This document shows, one piece after another, positions 8,709-17,736 of a stretch of 64,000 bases of DNA (positions are counted from its first letter, which is position 1; the number at the start of each line of letters is the position of its first letter). The translations under genes and the position numbers were made by a program. The notes below the pieces were generated by a model, which searched no databases, was not told where the DNA came from, and saw nothing but the letters and a program-made list of their open reading frames with translations. This DNA comes from Methanobrevibacter thaueri. GTDB lineage: Archaea; Methanobacteriota; Methanobacteria; Methanobacteriales; Methanobacteriaceae. The stretch is taken from assembly GCF_015062915.1 (NCBI RefSeq), contig NZ_SUTJ01000006.1, positions 1 to 64,000 of the forward strand. Direction: 5' to 3'.

Positions 8709-9932
8709 ATGCAGAATAGATTGATCAAAAAGACAGGCGATGAAGTCTCTCCATTGGGTTTTGGAGCTATGAGATTGCCTTTAAAAAACGGTAAAATCGA
8801 CAGGGATAAAGCAAGACAACAAATCTATTATGCAATTGACAATGGAATCAATTTCATTGACACTGCTTATCTTTATGGCGACAGCGAGAAGTTTCTAGGT
8901 GAAATTCTTCAGGGAGAATATGCAGATAAGGTTAAAATCTGCACCAAGCTTCCATCCATTCAGGTAAGGAAATACGAGGATATGGAATACTTCCTAGATG
9001 AACAGCTCAAAAGGCTTCAAAGGGATTGCATAGACTATTACCTGATTCATTCAGTCGACTTGAAGACAGTAAACAGGCTGCTTAAGAAGGGTTTGTTTGA
9101 ATTCTTAAGCAAGGCCAAGCGAGAAGGAAAAATCAGCCACGTGGGCTTTTCATACCATGGGGTCAAGGAGGAATTCGACCTTCTCATTGACGGTTATGAC
9201 TGGGATGTTGTCATGGTACAGTACAATTACTTTGATGAGAACGTCCAGGCAAGCATTGAGGGAATAGAGTATGCTGCATCAAAGGGGATGGGTGTTTTCG
9301 TAATGGAACCTTTAAAGGGTGGGATACTTGCAGGAAAAATGCCTAAAGAGGCTGAAGAAATATTTAAAAAAGCTGACCCTGACAAGACCACTGCCCAATG
9401 GGCAATGCAATGGGTATTGAACAATCGCAATGTCAGCTGCGTATTTTCAGGAATGAATTCCATGGAGCAAATCAGGGACAATATCGCAATTGCTGATGTG
9501 ACAACTCCAATGTCAATGACATTTGAGGAGCTTGAAACAGTGGAGCTTGTAAAAAGGGTAATGAAGAACTCCCTTAGGATTAACTGCTCCACCTGCGGGT
9601 ATTGCATGCCATGCCCACGTGGAGTCAATATTCCGGAATGTTTGAAAATATACAATGAAAAGTATCTATTTGACCATAAGGGTTTCATAAACCAGTCATT
9701 CATGGATTACTATCAGTACGTTGGGGGAATAATGGGCAAGGCAGGAAATGCCGGATTGTGCAATGGCTGTGGAAAGTGCCTTAGAAAATGTCCTCAAAAG
9801 CTTGACATTATCTCTGAGCTTAAAAAGGTTAAAAAGGAATTTGAAATACCTGGATTCAGATTCATATTGCCTATTGCAAAGGGCATTGGAATTCCGCTGT
9901 ATAATCAAATAGTTAAACTTCTAAACCGTTAG
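8709..9932 (+). CDS. Aldo/keto reductase with C-terminal ferredoxin domain
   Basis: 407 residues. The N-terminal 280 residues form an aldo/keto reductase TIM barrel: GFGAMRLP, FIDTAYLYGDSE with catalytic Asp/Tyr, TKLPS with Lys, and YYLIHSVD with His. The C-terminus adds an iron-sulfur module: CSTCGYCMPCPRGVNIPEC and CNGCGKCLRKCPQ, giving two Cys clusters. Such fusions are common in anaerobes; substrates are unknown, and the clusters imply electron exchange with ferredoxin. An upstream TTG gives a slightly longer frame, but the ATG at 8709 preceded by TTTGAT is preferred. Four nucleotides overlap the convergent small gene. Confidence 0.85.
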   Translation: MQNRLIKKTGDEVSPLGFGAMRLPLKNGKIDRDKARQQIYYAIDNGINFIDTAYLYGDSEKFLGEILQGEYADKVKICTKLPSIQVRKYEDMEYFLDEQLKRLQRDCIDYYLIHSVDLKTVNRLLKKGLFEFLSKAKREGKISHVGFSYHGVKEEFDLLIDGYDWDVVMVQYNYFDENVQASIEGIEYAASKGMGVFVMEPLKGGILAGKMPKEAEEIFKKADPDKTTAQWAMQWVLNNRNVSCVFSGMNSMEQIRDNIAIADVTTPMSMTFEELETVELVKRVMKNSLRINCSTCGYCMPCPRGVNIPECLKIYNEKYLFDHKGFINQSFMDYYQYVGGIMGKAGNAGLCNGCGKCLRKCPQKLDIISELKKVKKEFEIPGFRFILPIAKGIGIPLYNQIVKLLNR

Positions 9933-10111
9933 TTGTATCTTAACAAAAGATACAATCTTATTCTTATTTTGTCTTCCACTTCCATCCATTCAATGGATTT
10001 TTGAAAATCAATGCTGTCATTCCACACATTTTTCCTGATAATATCACTTGTCTCAGTGTATTTTTCACTGTCTCTTTGCTCTTTTAACTGGTCATAGTAG
10101 TCATATGGCAT
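9929..10111 (-). CDS. Small hypothetical protein
   Basis: 60 residues, not recognised. It is highly charged and mostly helical, with a Tyr-rich start (MPYDYYDQ) and a basic C-terminal LYLLLRYN. GTGAT ends 4 nt upstream of the ATG at 10111; that same GTG is in frame and gives a false 63-residue start. The good RBS supports translation. The stop overlaps the aldo/keto reductase stop by 4 nt in convergent orientation. It could be a partner or antitoxin-like protein, but nothing in the sequence proves it. Confidence 0.5.
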   Translation of the reverse strand: MPYDYYDQLKEQRDSEKYTETSDIIRKNVWNDSIDFQKSIEWMEVEDKIRIRLYLLLRYN

Positions 10112-10279
10112 AACAATCACTTTAAATATTAATTAAGTATATTATATTTGCCTATTTTTTATTTAAAGCTTGTTGAAGCCACTTCGTAAAATTGTTCCCG
10201 TTACACCAAAGTATTTAAAGGTTTCGATTAACTATATGATTATATATTTTGAAAACCAAAAGTAATACAAGGTGAAAAA

Positions 10280-10489
10280 ATGAAACTTGAAGAATTAGTA
10301 GCACCATGTCCAAAATGTGGTTCAAAAGATAAGATTGCTCACAGAAGAATGTTGGATAATCACAGGGCTCACGCAGAAATGGATACTGTAAAATGTGAAG
10401 AATGCGGTTACATATTTTTCGTAAATGAGAACATGGACCCGGATGAGAAAAAACAATTATTAAATGAATTAAACAAGATACACGGTTAA
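10280..10489 (+). CDS. Small Cys-pair (zinc-ribbon-like) protein beside a radical SAM enzyme, TIGR04165-like
   Basis: 69 residues with two CxxC pairs: CPKC (10-13) and CEEC (39-42), separated by a basic, His-containing stretch (RRMLDNHRAHAE). This fits a zinc ribbon. I recall a family of Cys-rich peptides (TIGR04165) in Methanobacteriales encoded next to a radical SAM/SPASM enzyme, and this pair matches that description. Only 1 nt separates its stop from the ATG of the radical SAM gene. It may be a modification substrate or a metal-bound partner. AAGGTG precedes the ATG. The 150-nt leader (10130-10279) contains a TATA-like GTATTTAAAGG near 10211. Confidence 0.75.
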   Translation: MKLEELVAPCPKCGSKDKIAHRRMLDNHRAHAEMDTVKCEECGYIFFVNENMDPDEKKQLLNELNKIHG

Positions 10490-10490
10490 A

Positions 10491-11618
10491 ATGACATTTC
10501 ATGTAATGATTATCCCCACCCTTAACTGTCCATCAAACTGCAAGTACTGCTGGGGATCTGAAAACAAAAAGGAAATGATGGATTTGGAAATAATCGACCA
10601 AATCGTCGAATGGCTGAAAGACTTCAGGGACGACAAGGTTCATTTCACATTCCATGGAGGAGAGCCTCTACTTGCCGGATATGACTTCTACGAGGCAGCA
10701 TTGGAAAAGCTGTCCAAGCTGGATAATTTTGAAGGATTTTCACTTCAAAGCAACATCTGGCTATTGTCCGAAGAGCTCATTGACCTGTTTTTAAAATACA
10801 ATGTTGTTGTAAGCACAAGCATTGACGGGCCAAAACAAATCAATGACTTCCAAAGGGGAGAAGGATACTTCGATAAGACCATGGCCAAATTCAGATTAGC
10901 TAAGGAAAAAGGATTAATTATTAACTTCGTATTGACCGTAACTGACTATTCAAAGGATTTCTCCGATGAATTGTATGAATTCTTTAAAAGTGAACAGATG
11001 AATCTTAAAATCCATGCTGCGCTCCCGTCCCTTAGAGGGGACAATGCAGACCCATGGGCACTTGACCAGGAAGAGCACGGTAAACTACTCATTGACTGGT
11101 TGGACAAGTACCTTTATGACCTGGATAAGTTCACAGTAATGGATTTGGACCATATCTGCAAGTCATCTCTTAGAAGAAGAGGAACATTATGCACATTTGC
11201 CGACTGTATCGGTACAACTCTTGCAGTGGGTTCCGACGGTTCAATCTATCCGTGCTACAGGTTTGTCGGAATGCCTGAATATGTATTGGGCAATGTGGCT
11301 ACAAATCCTAGTTTTGACGATTTGAAAACCTCTGATGCATGGGCTAAGCTTATGGAATTCAGGGATTATGTTGATGAAAACTGTAAATCATGCAAATACG
11401 TTAAATACTGTGAAGGAGGATGTCCTTACAATGCAATCGTTGCATATCAGACACCACAGGCGGTAGATCCTCAATGCACAGCATACAAGATGATTTTCGG
11501 TGAGGTTTCAAAAAGAATGAATAAGGAATTTGCCCGTTCAGCCTTTGGAATGGGTGCGCCTGTTGAAAGAAAAGAGGGAGATCCGTTCAGCATAATGGAC
11601 CTTGCGATGAAGCCTTAG
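10491..11618 (+). CDS. Radical SAM/SPASM peptide-modifying enzyme (TIGR04083-like)
   Basis: 375 residues. The radical SAM cluster motif CPSNCKYC lies at about residues 13-20, followed by a GGEP motif (HGGEPLLAG). The C-terminal SPASM-type region has CTFADC, a GSIYPCYRF segment, then CKSCKYVKYCEGGCPYNA and a final Cys (DPQCTAYK), enough ligands for auxiliary Fe-S clusters. Enzymes of this build modify ribosomal peptides or proteins (anSME, sactipeptide maturases). Its coupling to the 69-residue Cys protein makes that the likely substrate, by inference. Translation is probably coupled: the upstream stop is 1 nt away. Confidence 0.85.
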   Translation: MTFHVMIIPTLNCPSNCKYCWGSENKKEMMDLEIIDQIVEWLKDFRDDKVHFTFHGGEPLLAGYDFYEAALEKLSKLDNFEGFSLQSNIWLLSEELIDLFLKYNVVVSTSIDGPKQINDFQRGEGYFDKTMAKFRLAKEKGLIINFVLTVTDYSKDFSDELYEFFKSEQMNLKIHAALPSLRGDNADPWALDQEEHGKLLIDWLDKYLYDLDKFTVMDLDHICKSSLRRRGTLCTFADCIGTTLAVGSDGSIYPCYRFVGMPEYVLGNVATNPSFDDLKTSDAWAKLMEFRDYVDENCKSCKYVKYCEGGCPYNAIVAYQTPQAVDPQCTAYKMIFGEVSKRMNKEFARSAFGMGAPVERKEGDPFSIMDLAMKP

Positions 11619-11627
11619 TGGTGTTTT

Positions 11628-11909
11628 ATGAGGGATGAGCTTTTGGAAAGACTGTCTGAATTGGAACATGAACAGTGGTGTGAATGGTCCAGTCATCTTT
11701 CCCAAGAGTTGTCTTCATTGCTTGTCATTTTGGATAAGCTTGATGATGAGTTAAGTGATGAAGACAAGCAAACTATTTTTAATATCAAATCCAAGTTAAA
11801 TAGGTGGAATGAGCTACAGATTCCATATTCCGAACTGTCCGAAGAGGAAAAGGAAAAGGATAGGGTTTATGCCCGAAAAATCATCAGTATTTTAGATGAT
11901 GAAATCTAA
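11628..11909 (+). CDS. Small acidic protein with RyR-domain-like motif
   Basis: 93 residues. The pattern EHEQWCEWS near the N-terminus, then a Trp (RWNEL) and PYSELSEEEKEKDRVYARKI near the C-terminus resembles RyR-type domains (PYxEL...KxxDRxxAR) and a family of small proteins in phages and bacteria with the same 'HEQW...W...PY.EL...K..DR..AR' spacing. Function is unknown. It follows the radical SAM gene by 9 nt with GTGGTG upstream, so it belongs to that operon and may be a third component. Confidence 0.65.
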   Translation: MRDELLERLSELEHEQWCEWSSHLSQELSSLLVILDKLDDELSDEDKQTIFNIKSKLNRWNELQIPYSELSEEEKEKDRVYARKIISILDDEI

Positions 11910-11921
11910 TTTTTACATTTT

Positions 11922-12039
11922 GTAATACTTAGTATATAAATGATTTTTAAAAAAGTAATACTTTTATATATGTCCTCTTGCATAATTATTAATAGTAATA
12001 CTTAGTATTTAAAAGAATTAAAAAAAAGTAATACTTTTT
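11922..12039 (+). promoter_or_regulatory. Four palindromic operator candidates (AGTA-N-TACT type) in a tandem array
   Basis: Four sites containing GTAATAC precede the P-type ATPase: 11922-11930, 11951-11965 (AAAAGTAATACTTTT), 11994-12002 and 12023-12039 (AAAAAGTAATACTTTTT, a perfect 8-1-8 palindrome). Spacing between GTAATAC cores is 33, 40 and 33 nt, so the region looks like a tandem duplication of a two-site unit of about 73 nt. A TATA-like TTTATATATG (11963-11972) immediately follows site 2, and a second TTTAAAAG lies between sites 3 and 4. This arrangement fits cooperative binding of a dimeric repressor. The same palindrome occurs upstream of cbiM and in the gap at 29.5 kb. Confidence 0.65.
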
Positions 12040-12072
12040 AATCTAAAACAATTATTCAAGAAGGTGTAAAAT

Positions 12073-14121
12073 GTGATTGATGAAATAACTGATTTTTTAT
12101 TTGGCTTGAAAATGACTATTCTCTCAGGTATATTTCTATTGATTGCAATAATTTTCATGATATTCGGAATAGACACTCCCGTTTACCTCAACCCTGCTTG
12201 GGGAACAGTAATTATAAGTGGTATTCCGATGTTGCTTCTGGCAATGACCAGATTAATCCGTGAAAAATGGATTTCATCTGCACTACTGATTGCAATAGCA
12301 ATGGTGGCATCACTGCTGATTGGCGAGATATTCGCTGCAGGTGAAGTCGCATGGATCATGGCATTAGGTGCTCTTTTAGAGGACTGGACAGTTGAAAGGG
12401 CTAAGAAAGGTTTAAGAAACCTCATCAACTTGACTCCACAAACAGGAAGAAGAATAATTGACGGCGTTGAGGAAGTTGTTCCTGTTGATGAAATCAAAAT
12501 CGGAGATACCTTAAGGATTCTTCCGGGTGAAAGCGTACCTGTGGATGGTGAAATAATAAGCGGTACAACCTCACTTGACCAGTCAATCATGACTGGGGAA
12601 TCATTGCCAATTGATAAGGAAGTGGGCGATGAGGTATTCTGCGGAACAATGAACATGTACGGAGCAATTGACATAAAAGCAACCAGTTTAGGTGAAAACT
12701 CCTCACTTCAAAAACTGATTGACCTTGTAAAGGCAGCCGATGAAAAGCAGGCTCCAACACAAAGGATTGCAGACAAATGGGCAACATGGCTTGTTCCTGT
12801 TGCACTGATAATTGCAATTGTGGCATGGCTTGTAACCGGCAACATCGAAAGGGGAGTGACAGTTCTGGTAGTGTTCTGCCCATGTGCATTGATACTTGCT
12901 ACACCAACTGCAATCATGGCCGCTATCGGTCAGGCAACAAAGTATGGTGTATTAATCAAATCCGGTGAAGCACTTGAGACATTAGGTGGCCTAAATACTT
13001 TAGTGTTCGACAAGACCGGTACTTTAACTTACGGTAATTTAGAAGTTTCTGATGTTATCTCCCTCAGGGAGGATTTGACTGATTTGGACTTGCTTAAGCT
13101 CACAGCATCATGTGAAAAGTTAAGCGAACACCCATTGGCTAAGGCCGTTGTAAACAATGCAAAAGAAGCTGAAATAGATATTGAAGAACCAAAAGACTTC
13201 AAGATGTACCCTGGTAAGGGAGTCACTTGTGAAAACTCTTTTGGTATTGTATATGCAGGAAACTCCAAATTTCTCAATGAAAATAATATAAAAGTTGATA
13301 TTGATGACTATTTAAACAAGCTGAAAAGCGAAGGAAAAGCTTCAATTATTGTTGCATTAAACGGTGAAGTTGTGGGATTAATCGGTTTATCTGATGTGAT
13401 ACGTGAAGATTCCAAAGGCATGATAGAAAACTTGCATGAATTGGGTACTGAAACCATATTGCTCACTGGAGATAACACAGAAACTGCTAATTACTTCGCT
13501 TCACAAGTCGGAATCGGCAAGGTTTTTGGAAATCTCTTGCCTGAAGAGAAACTCTCATGGATTGAGAAACTTAAAGGCGAAGGCAAAAAGGTCTGCATGA
13601 TTGGTGATGGTGTGAATGACGCTCCTGCACTTAAAACCGCAGATGTAAGTGTGGCGATGGGATCCGTTGGAAGTGACGTGGCCATTGAGGCTGCAGACAT
13701 TGCGCTTTTAGGTGATGATATCGGTAAAATACCATATCTCAAAAAGCTTTCAAACTCAACATTATTCACAATCAAGGCCAACATTGCAATCTCAATGACA
13801 ATCAACGCAGTTGCGATAATATGTTCAGTGCTTGGATTGCTGAATCCTGTAACAGGAGCTATCGTGCACAATGCAGGCTCATGTTTGGTGGTTTTAAATG
13901 CAGCATTGCTTTATGACAGGCATTTCGATGACTCAATCAAAAAGATAGACACTGAAAACGTCGAGCATTCCCATTATCATTTCCACAATGATGGCGAACA
14001 CACTCACTCTCATGACGGAATTGAGATAATTGATGAAATCGAAACCGAAAATGGAATCAAGCATATGCACGCACACAAGCATGCATTGGACAGACAAAGT
14101 TGTGAACCATATCACAACTAA
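12073..14121 (+). CDS. Heavy-metal P-type ATPase (P1B, CPC motif) with His-rich tail
   Basis: 682-residue membrane cation pump. Actuator TGES (about 175-178), CPC in the transport helix (Cys269-Pro-Cys271), phosphorylation DKTGTLT (Asp313), P1B-specific SEHPLAKA, and hinge GDGVNDAPAL are all present. No N-terminal HMA metal-binding domain is seen; instead the last 55 residues contain 12 histidines in alternating H-x-H patterns, a likely metal buffer for Ni, Co, Zn or Cu. Direction and metal cannot be told from sequence. The start is GTG: AAGGTG at 12061-12066 is well placed, and the overlapping ATG at 12071 runs into a stop. The upstream operator array suggests metal control. Confidence 0.9.
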   Translation: MIDEITDFLFGLKMTILSGIFLLIAIIFMIFGIDTPVYLNPAWGTVIISGIPMLLLAMTRLIREKWISSALLIAIAMVASLLIGEIFAAGEVAWIMALGALLEDWTVERAKKGLRNLINLTPQTGRRIIDGVEEVVPVDEIKIGDTLRILPGESVPVDGEIISGTTSLDQSIMTGESLPIDKEVGDEVFCGTMNMYGAIDIKATSLGENSSLQKLIDLVKAADEKQAPTQRIADKWATWLVPVALIIAIVAWLVTGNIERGVTVLVVFCPCALILATPTAIMAAIGQATKYGVLIKSGEALETLGGLNTLVFDKTGTLTYGNLEVSDVISLREDLTDLDLLKLTASCEKLSEHPLAKAVVNNAKEAEIDIEEPKDFKMYPGKGVTCENSFGIVYAGNSKFLNENNIKVDIDDYLNKLKSEGKASIIVALNGEVVGLIGLSDVIREDSKGMIENLHELGTETILLTGDNTETANYFASQVGIGKVFGNLLPEEKLSWIEKLKGEGKKVCMIGDGVNDAPALKTADVSVAMGSVGSDVAIEAADIALLGDDIGKIPYLKKLSNSTLFTIKANIAISMTINAVAIICSVLGLLNPVTGAIVHNAGSCLVVLNAALLYDRHFDDSIKKIDTENVEHSHYHFHNDGEHTHSHDGIEIIDEIETENGIKHMHAHKHALDRQSCEPYHN

Positions 14122-14215
14122 TTCTTTTCTTTTTTGTAAATTTTATTTTACTTATTTTTTTTAAATATCCAAATTCTTAAATATTTAAATGATTAATCTT
14201 ATTGTAGGTAGTAAC

Positions 14216-15205
14216 ATGAACGATAAAATAATATTAGGGCTTCCAAAGGGAAGTTTGAATAATGTGAAAAGAGGCAACACTCACCAGCTTTTTGTCGATG
14301 CAGGTTATGAAGTGAAAGGATACGAGCCTGGTGACGAGTCCTATGAAATTGAAATTTTAAATGATGATGAAATCAAGGCTTTTCTAACCCGTCCGCAATC
14401 CACTCCCGTTGAACTGAACAGGGGAATGGTTGACATTGCAATTGTCGGTGAGGACTGGATTAAAGAGGAATCAGTTTTAAGAAAGACAAGCACAATTAAA
14501 ATCGGTGACTTGGATTATGGTAAGACCCGTTTGATCGTTGCTGTTCCTAACGATTCACCCTATGATAGTCTATCAGATTTATTCAGGGCAAACAAGGATA
14601 GAAAAACTCCAATTCTATGTTTCACTGAATATCCAAACTTGACCAGAAAATTCATCATGGAAAATGAAGTTTACCAGGAATTATACGGCGATTCAGTACC
14701 GTTTGTTCAGGTAAGAGGCTTGACCGATGGAGACAATGAGATGGTTCAGGTCATAAACTCAGACGGTGCAACAGAAGTTTACATTGCAAAAGGTGCTGAT
14801 TTGATTGTTGACAACACCCAAACCGGAAGCAGCCTCAAAAAGGCAGGGTTGAAGGAAATAGAAACAATCTTGCACTCTTCAGCAGGCCTGTATGCTGGTG
14901 TGAGCTGTACCGGCGAGAAGCTCGAAAAGGCAAAAATGATTTATGAGCAATTGCTTGGGGCAATCACCGCTAAAAAATACTTCGATGTAAAATTCAACAT
15001 TGCAAATGAAAAGATTGAAGAGGTTTCTAATTATCTAATTGAAAACAAGCTTTGTGCAGATGAGCCTACAATAACTCCAGGTTCTGATTTTTCACAAATC
15101 AATGTTTTAATTCCAAAATCAAAATTCCCTGAAATGGTTGATGCCATTAAAGGATTTGATGCAACTTCAATCATCAGAAATGATTTGAAACAACTCATAG
15201 AGTAA
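14216..15205 (+). CDS. hisG: ATP phosphoribosyltransferase, long form
   Basis: 329 residues from the ATG at 14216, which has AGGTAG 5 nt upstream; the ATG at 14189 lacks an RBS. It catalyses the first step of histidine synthesis, joining ATP to PRPP. Landmarks are LGLPKGSL, the DIAIVGEDW strand and the PRPP loop [17 protein letters not shown], followed by a C-terminal ACT-like regulatory domain (about 250-329), so it should not need HisZ. It is somewhat longer than many HisG proteins. Other his genes are not adjacent; a HisA-like protein occurs at 30 kb. Confidence 0.85.
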   Translation: MNDKIILGLPKGSLNNVKRGNTHQLFVDAGYEVKGYEPGDESYEIEILNDDEIKAFLTRPQSTPVELNRGMVDIAIVGEDWIKEESVLRKTSTIKIGDLDYGKTRLIVAVPNDSPYDSLSDLFRANKDRKTPILCFTEYPNLTRKFIMENEVYQELYGDSVPFVQVRGLTDGDNEMVQVINSDGATEVYIAKGADLIVDNTQTGSSLKKAGLKEIETILHSSAGLYAGVSCTGEKLEKAKMIYEQLLGAITAKKYFDVKFNIANEKIEEVSNYLIENKLCADEPTITPGSDFSQINVLIPKSKFPEMVDAIKGFDATSIIRNDLKQLIE

Positions 15206-15317
15206 AATCATTTCACTCTCTTTTTTTCTCATTTTTAAATTATCATTATTTATCATTAACATTTATAAATCATACTTTACATAAATATTTATATTATATT
15301 ACTCGAAGGGGATAAAC

Positions 15318-16220
15318 ATGTTAACATCCGTTCAAAAAGAAATTTTACAAACACTGATTAATTTATATCAATCCTCCAATGGCAAGTCTATTAAGGGAGA
15401 GGATATTGCTGAGGTTATGAATAGGAACCCTGGAACAATACGTAACCAGATGCAATCATTAAGAAGTTTAAGTCTAGTTAAGGGAGTACCTGGACCTAGA
15501 GGAGGATATAAACCAACAATTGAGGCTTATCATGCCTTAAACATTTCAGTTTCTGACAATGATTCGATTGTACCTATCTTTAAAAACGGCCAAAAGGTGG
15601 AGGACATTTCCGTTGCAAAGATAGAGTTCACAAGTGTTCCTCAACCTGGGGAATGTGAAGCTGCAATTAAGGTTTTGGGAAGCATTAAGGATTTGAATTT
15701 GGGAGATACCATAAGAATCGGTCCGACTCCAGTAAACAACTTGGGAGTAATAGGAAAGATTGTCGGAAGAGATGATATGGACAATATCCTGCTTGTTGAC
15801 ACACAAACAATAAGAAGCATTCCAAAGCTGACCGTAGGAGACATTGCAAGCCGTGACGTAATATCATTCAGTCCGAGCTGTTCTGTAAAGGAGGCAGCCA
15901 GGAAATTTGTCAGCAATAGCATTGACGGAGCTCCTGTAATCAAGGATGGAAAGGTTGTGGGAGTGTTTACCTTAAGCGATCTGGTAAAGGCAATCGCCAA
16001 TGATGATGAGGATAAGGCTGTAGAGGAATTGATGTCAACAAATGTGGTAATAGTCAATGAGGATTTAAAAATTGCAAATGCCATTGAGGTAATGCGTAAA
16101 AAATCAATTTCCAGATTAATCATAGCCGATAATAATCAAGTTCTACTTGGAATTGTTACAAGAACAGATTTAATTGAAAGCATTACCAATTTAAAGGAAT
16201 TCCCAGTTAATACAAATTAA
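15318..16220 (+). CDS. HTH and CBS-pair putative transcription regulator
   Basis: 300 residues. The N-terminal 60 residues form a winged helix (KEILQTLINLY, then a NPGTIRNQMQSLRSLSLVKG recognition region with the wing GPRGGYKPT). A middle domain (about 75-165) resembles that of archaeal proteins joining an HTH to CBS domains. Two CBS motifs follow (about 172-230 and 238-295), each with D-G-xx-G-hhTxxDL. CBS pairs usually bind adenine nucleotides, so this may sense energy or SAM status. GGGGATAA precedes the ATG, and a TATA box ATATTTATATTATA lies about 30 nt up. The deoxyhypusine synthase gene follows after 15 nt. Confidence 0.8.
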   Translation: MLTSVQKEILQTLINLYQSSNGKSIKGEDIAEVMNRNPGTIRNQMQSLRSLSLVKGVPGPRGGYKPTIEAYHALNISVSDNDSIVPIFKNGQKVEDISVAKIEFTSVPQPGECEAAIKVLGSIKDLNLGDTIRIGPTPVNNLGVIGKIVGRDDMDNILLVDTQTIRSIPKLTVGDIASRDVISFSPSCSVKEAARKFVSNSIDGAPVIKDGKVVGVFTLSDLVKAIANDDEDKAVEELMSTNVVIVNEDLKIANAIEVMRKKSISRLIIADNNQVLLGIVTRTDLIESITNLKEFPVNTN

Positions 16221-16235
16221 TTTTAAAGTGATTTA

Positions 16236-17159
16236 ATGAAAGTGAATCAGATTGATGTAGACAGCAGTATGAAAGTAATTGATTTGATAAATCAATTTGA
16301 TGATTCAGGTGTTTTAGGTGCAGGCAGAGTAGCAAGAGCCTGCAATATACTGGCCGAAATGATCCAGGATGATGACATGAGCGTATTCATGAGCCTTGGA
16401 GGGCCATTGATACCTGGTGGAATGAGAAACATAGTAACAAAAATGATTAACGAGGGTCATGTGGATTTGATAATATCAAGCGGAGCCAATATCACTCATG
16501 ATCTTGTAGAGGCCTTTGGAGGATCTCATTATCGCCATGAAGGAAAGGATGATGAGGAATTAAACGAAGAGGGCATTGGCAGAATCGCAGACATTAACGT
16601 TGGCTCTGATGACTTTACACTATTTGAAAGCGAAATAACAAAAATCTTTGAGGAAATTTCCTCTAAAAAACAAGTAATCTCAATTCAGGAGTTGCTGTAT
16701 GAAATAGGCCTTCTGGTTGAAGATGAAAACTCATTTGTCGCCACAGCAGCAAGAAATAACATTCCAATATTTGCACCGGGATTGATAGATTCAATGACAG
16801 GTCTTCAATTGTGGATTTTCTCACAGGACCATGATTTTGTAGTAGATGCCGTTGCAGATATGCACTATCTATCAGACATAGTATTCGAATCTGAAAAGGT
16901 TGGAGCCGTGCTTTTGGGTGGAGGATTGACAAAACATTACGCATTGGCTTCCAATGTTATTAAAGGCGGTCTTGATGCAGCTATCCAGATTACCATGGAC
17001 CGGCCTGAGGCCGGAAGTCTTGGTGGGGCTCCATTGGAAGAGGCCAAATCATGGGCAAAAGCAAAATGCGGATCAAATCTAGCTAGTGTAGTTGGCGATG
17101 TCACTGTAATTTTCCCATTGATTTATGCAGCTGTCTTAGATAAAATTAAAAGTGATTAG
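16236..17159 (+). CDS. dys: Deoxyhypusine synthase
   Basis: 307 residues. It transfers the aminobutyl group of spermidine to a lysine of archaeal IF5A, the first step of hypusination. The family's NAD-binding SLGGPLIPGGMR region and SSGANITHDL are present, and the catalytic Lys lies in GGGLTKHY (Lys233). The C-terminal DRPEAGSLGGAPLEEAKSW is diagnostic. GTGATTTA precedes the ATG. The stop TAG is immediately followed by the ATG of the next membrane protein, so they are translationally linked. Archaeal members are often about 300-330 residues, consistent with this one. Confidence 0.95.
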   Translation: MKVNQIDVDSSMKVIDLINQFDDSGVLGAGRVARACNILAEMIQDDDMSVFMSLGGPLIPGGMRNIVTKMINEGHVDLIISSGANITHDLVEAFGGSHYRHEGKDDEELNEEGIGRIADINVGSDDFTLFESEITKIFEEISSKKQVISIQELLYEIGLLVEDENSFVATAARNNIPIFAPGLIDSMTGLQLWIFSQDHDFVVDAVADMHYLSDIVFESEKVGAVLLGGGLTKHYALASNVIKGGLDAAIQITMDRPEAGSLGGAPLEEAKSWAKAKCGSNLASVVGDVTVIFPLIYAAVLDKIKSD

Positions 17160-17687
17160 ATGAGTTATATTATTTTAGCAATATTGTTTATACTGTCTGG
17201 ATTTTTCATGAAGTATTCAGACGACTTGTTCGATGTAAATCATGACTTGAAATTTGCGACTGTCCTTGGGGTCATATGCGGATTGGCTTCTGGTGTTGCA
17301 GCAATTTATGATGTCGGTGCGGCATATATTTTCATAGCAATTCCAATAGGCAATTTTTTGGCCTTAAAAATAGATGGGGCTCACCATATTGTCACATTGA
17401 TAGTGTTTATCTTGATTTGCCTGGCTTTCGGAATTCCGCAATTGAGTCTTGTAATACTGTTAATATGTATTCTTGGAACCTTGGCTGATGAGGTTGGTCA
17501 TGAATTGATAGACACAGTCACACAAAATAAGTTTTTAAACCTGTTTTTCGAATATAGGTTTGTGTTGAAAATAGTATTATGTTTGCTTGCAATTTGCGGA
17601 GCATTCAGTATTTGGACATTTGTCTGTTTCCTGCTGTTTGAAATATCCTATGTGATTGCAGGAATTTGTTTTGAAAAGTTTAATTAA
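17160..17687 (+). CDS. Conserved integral membrane protein
   Basis: 175 residues with five or six hydrophobic segments spanning nearly the whole protein. Polar residues stand out in otherwise hydrophobic surroundings: KYSDDLFD (about 18-25), DGAHH (about 72-76) and DEVGHE (about 104-109). Such Asp/His/Glu clusters in membrane segments suggest a metal-dependent enzyme of prenyl or phospholipid chemistry, but no named family is recognised. It starts directly after the deoxyhypusine synthase stop, using GTGAT inside that gene's end as RBS, so the two are coupled. Confidence 0.7.
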   Translation: MSYIILAILFILSGFFMKYSDDLFDVNHDLKFATVLGVICGLASGVAAIYDVGAAYIFIAIPIGNFLALKIDGAHHIVTLIVFILICLAFGIPQLSLVILLICILGTLADEVGHELIDTVTQNKFLNLFFEYRFVLKIVLCLLAICGAFSIWTFVCFLLFEISYVIAGICFEKFN

Positions 17688-17736
17688 AAAAAAGAAGATA
17701 AAAAAGGAATTATAAATTCCTTTATTTTTTTTATAT

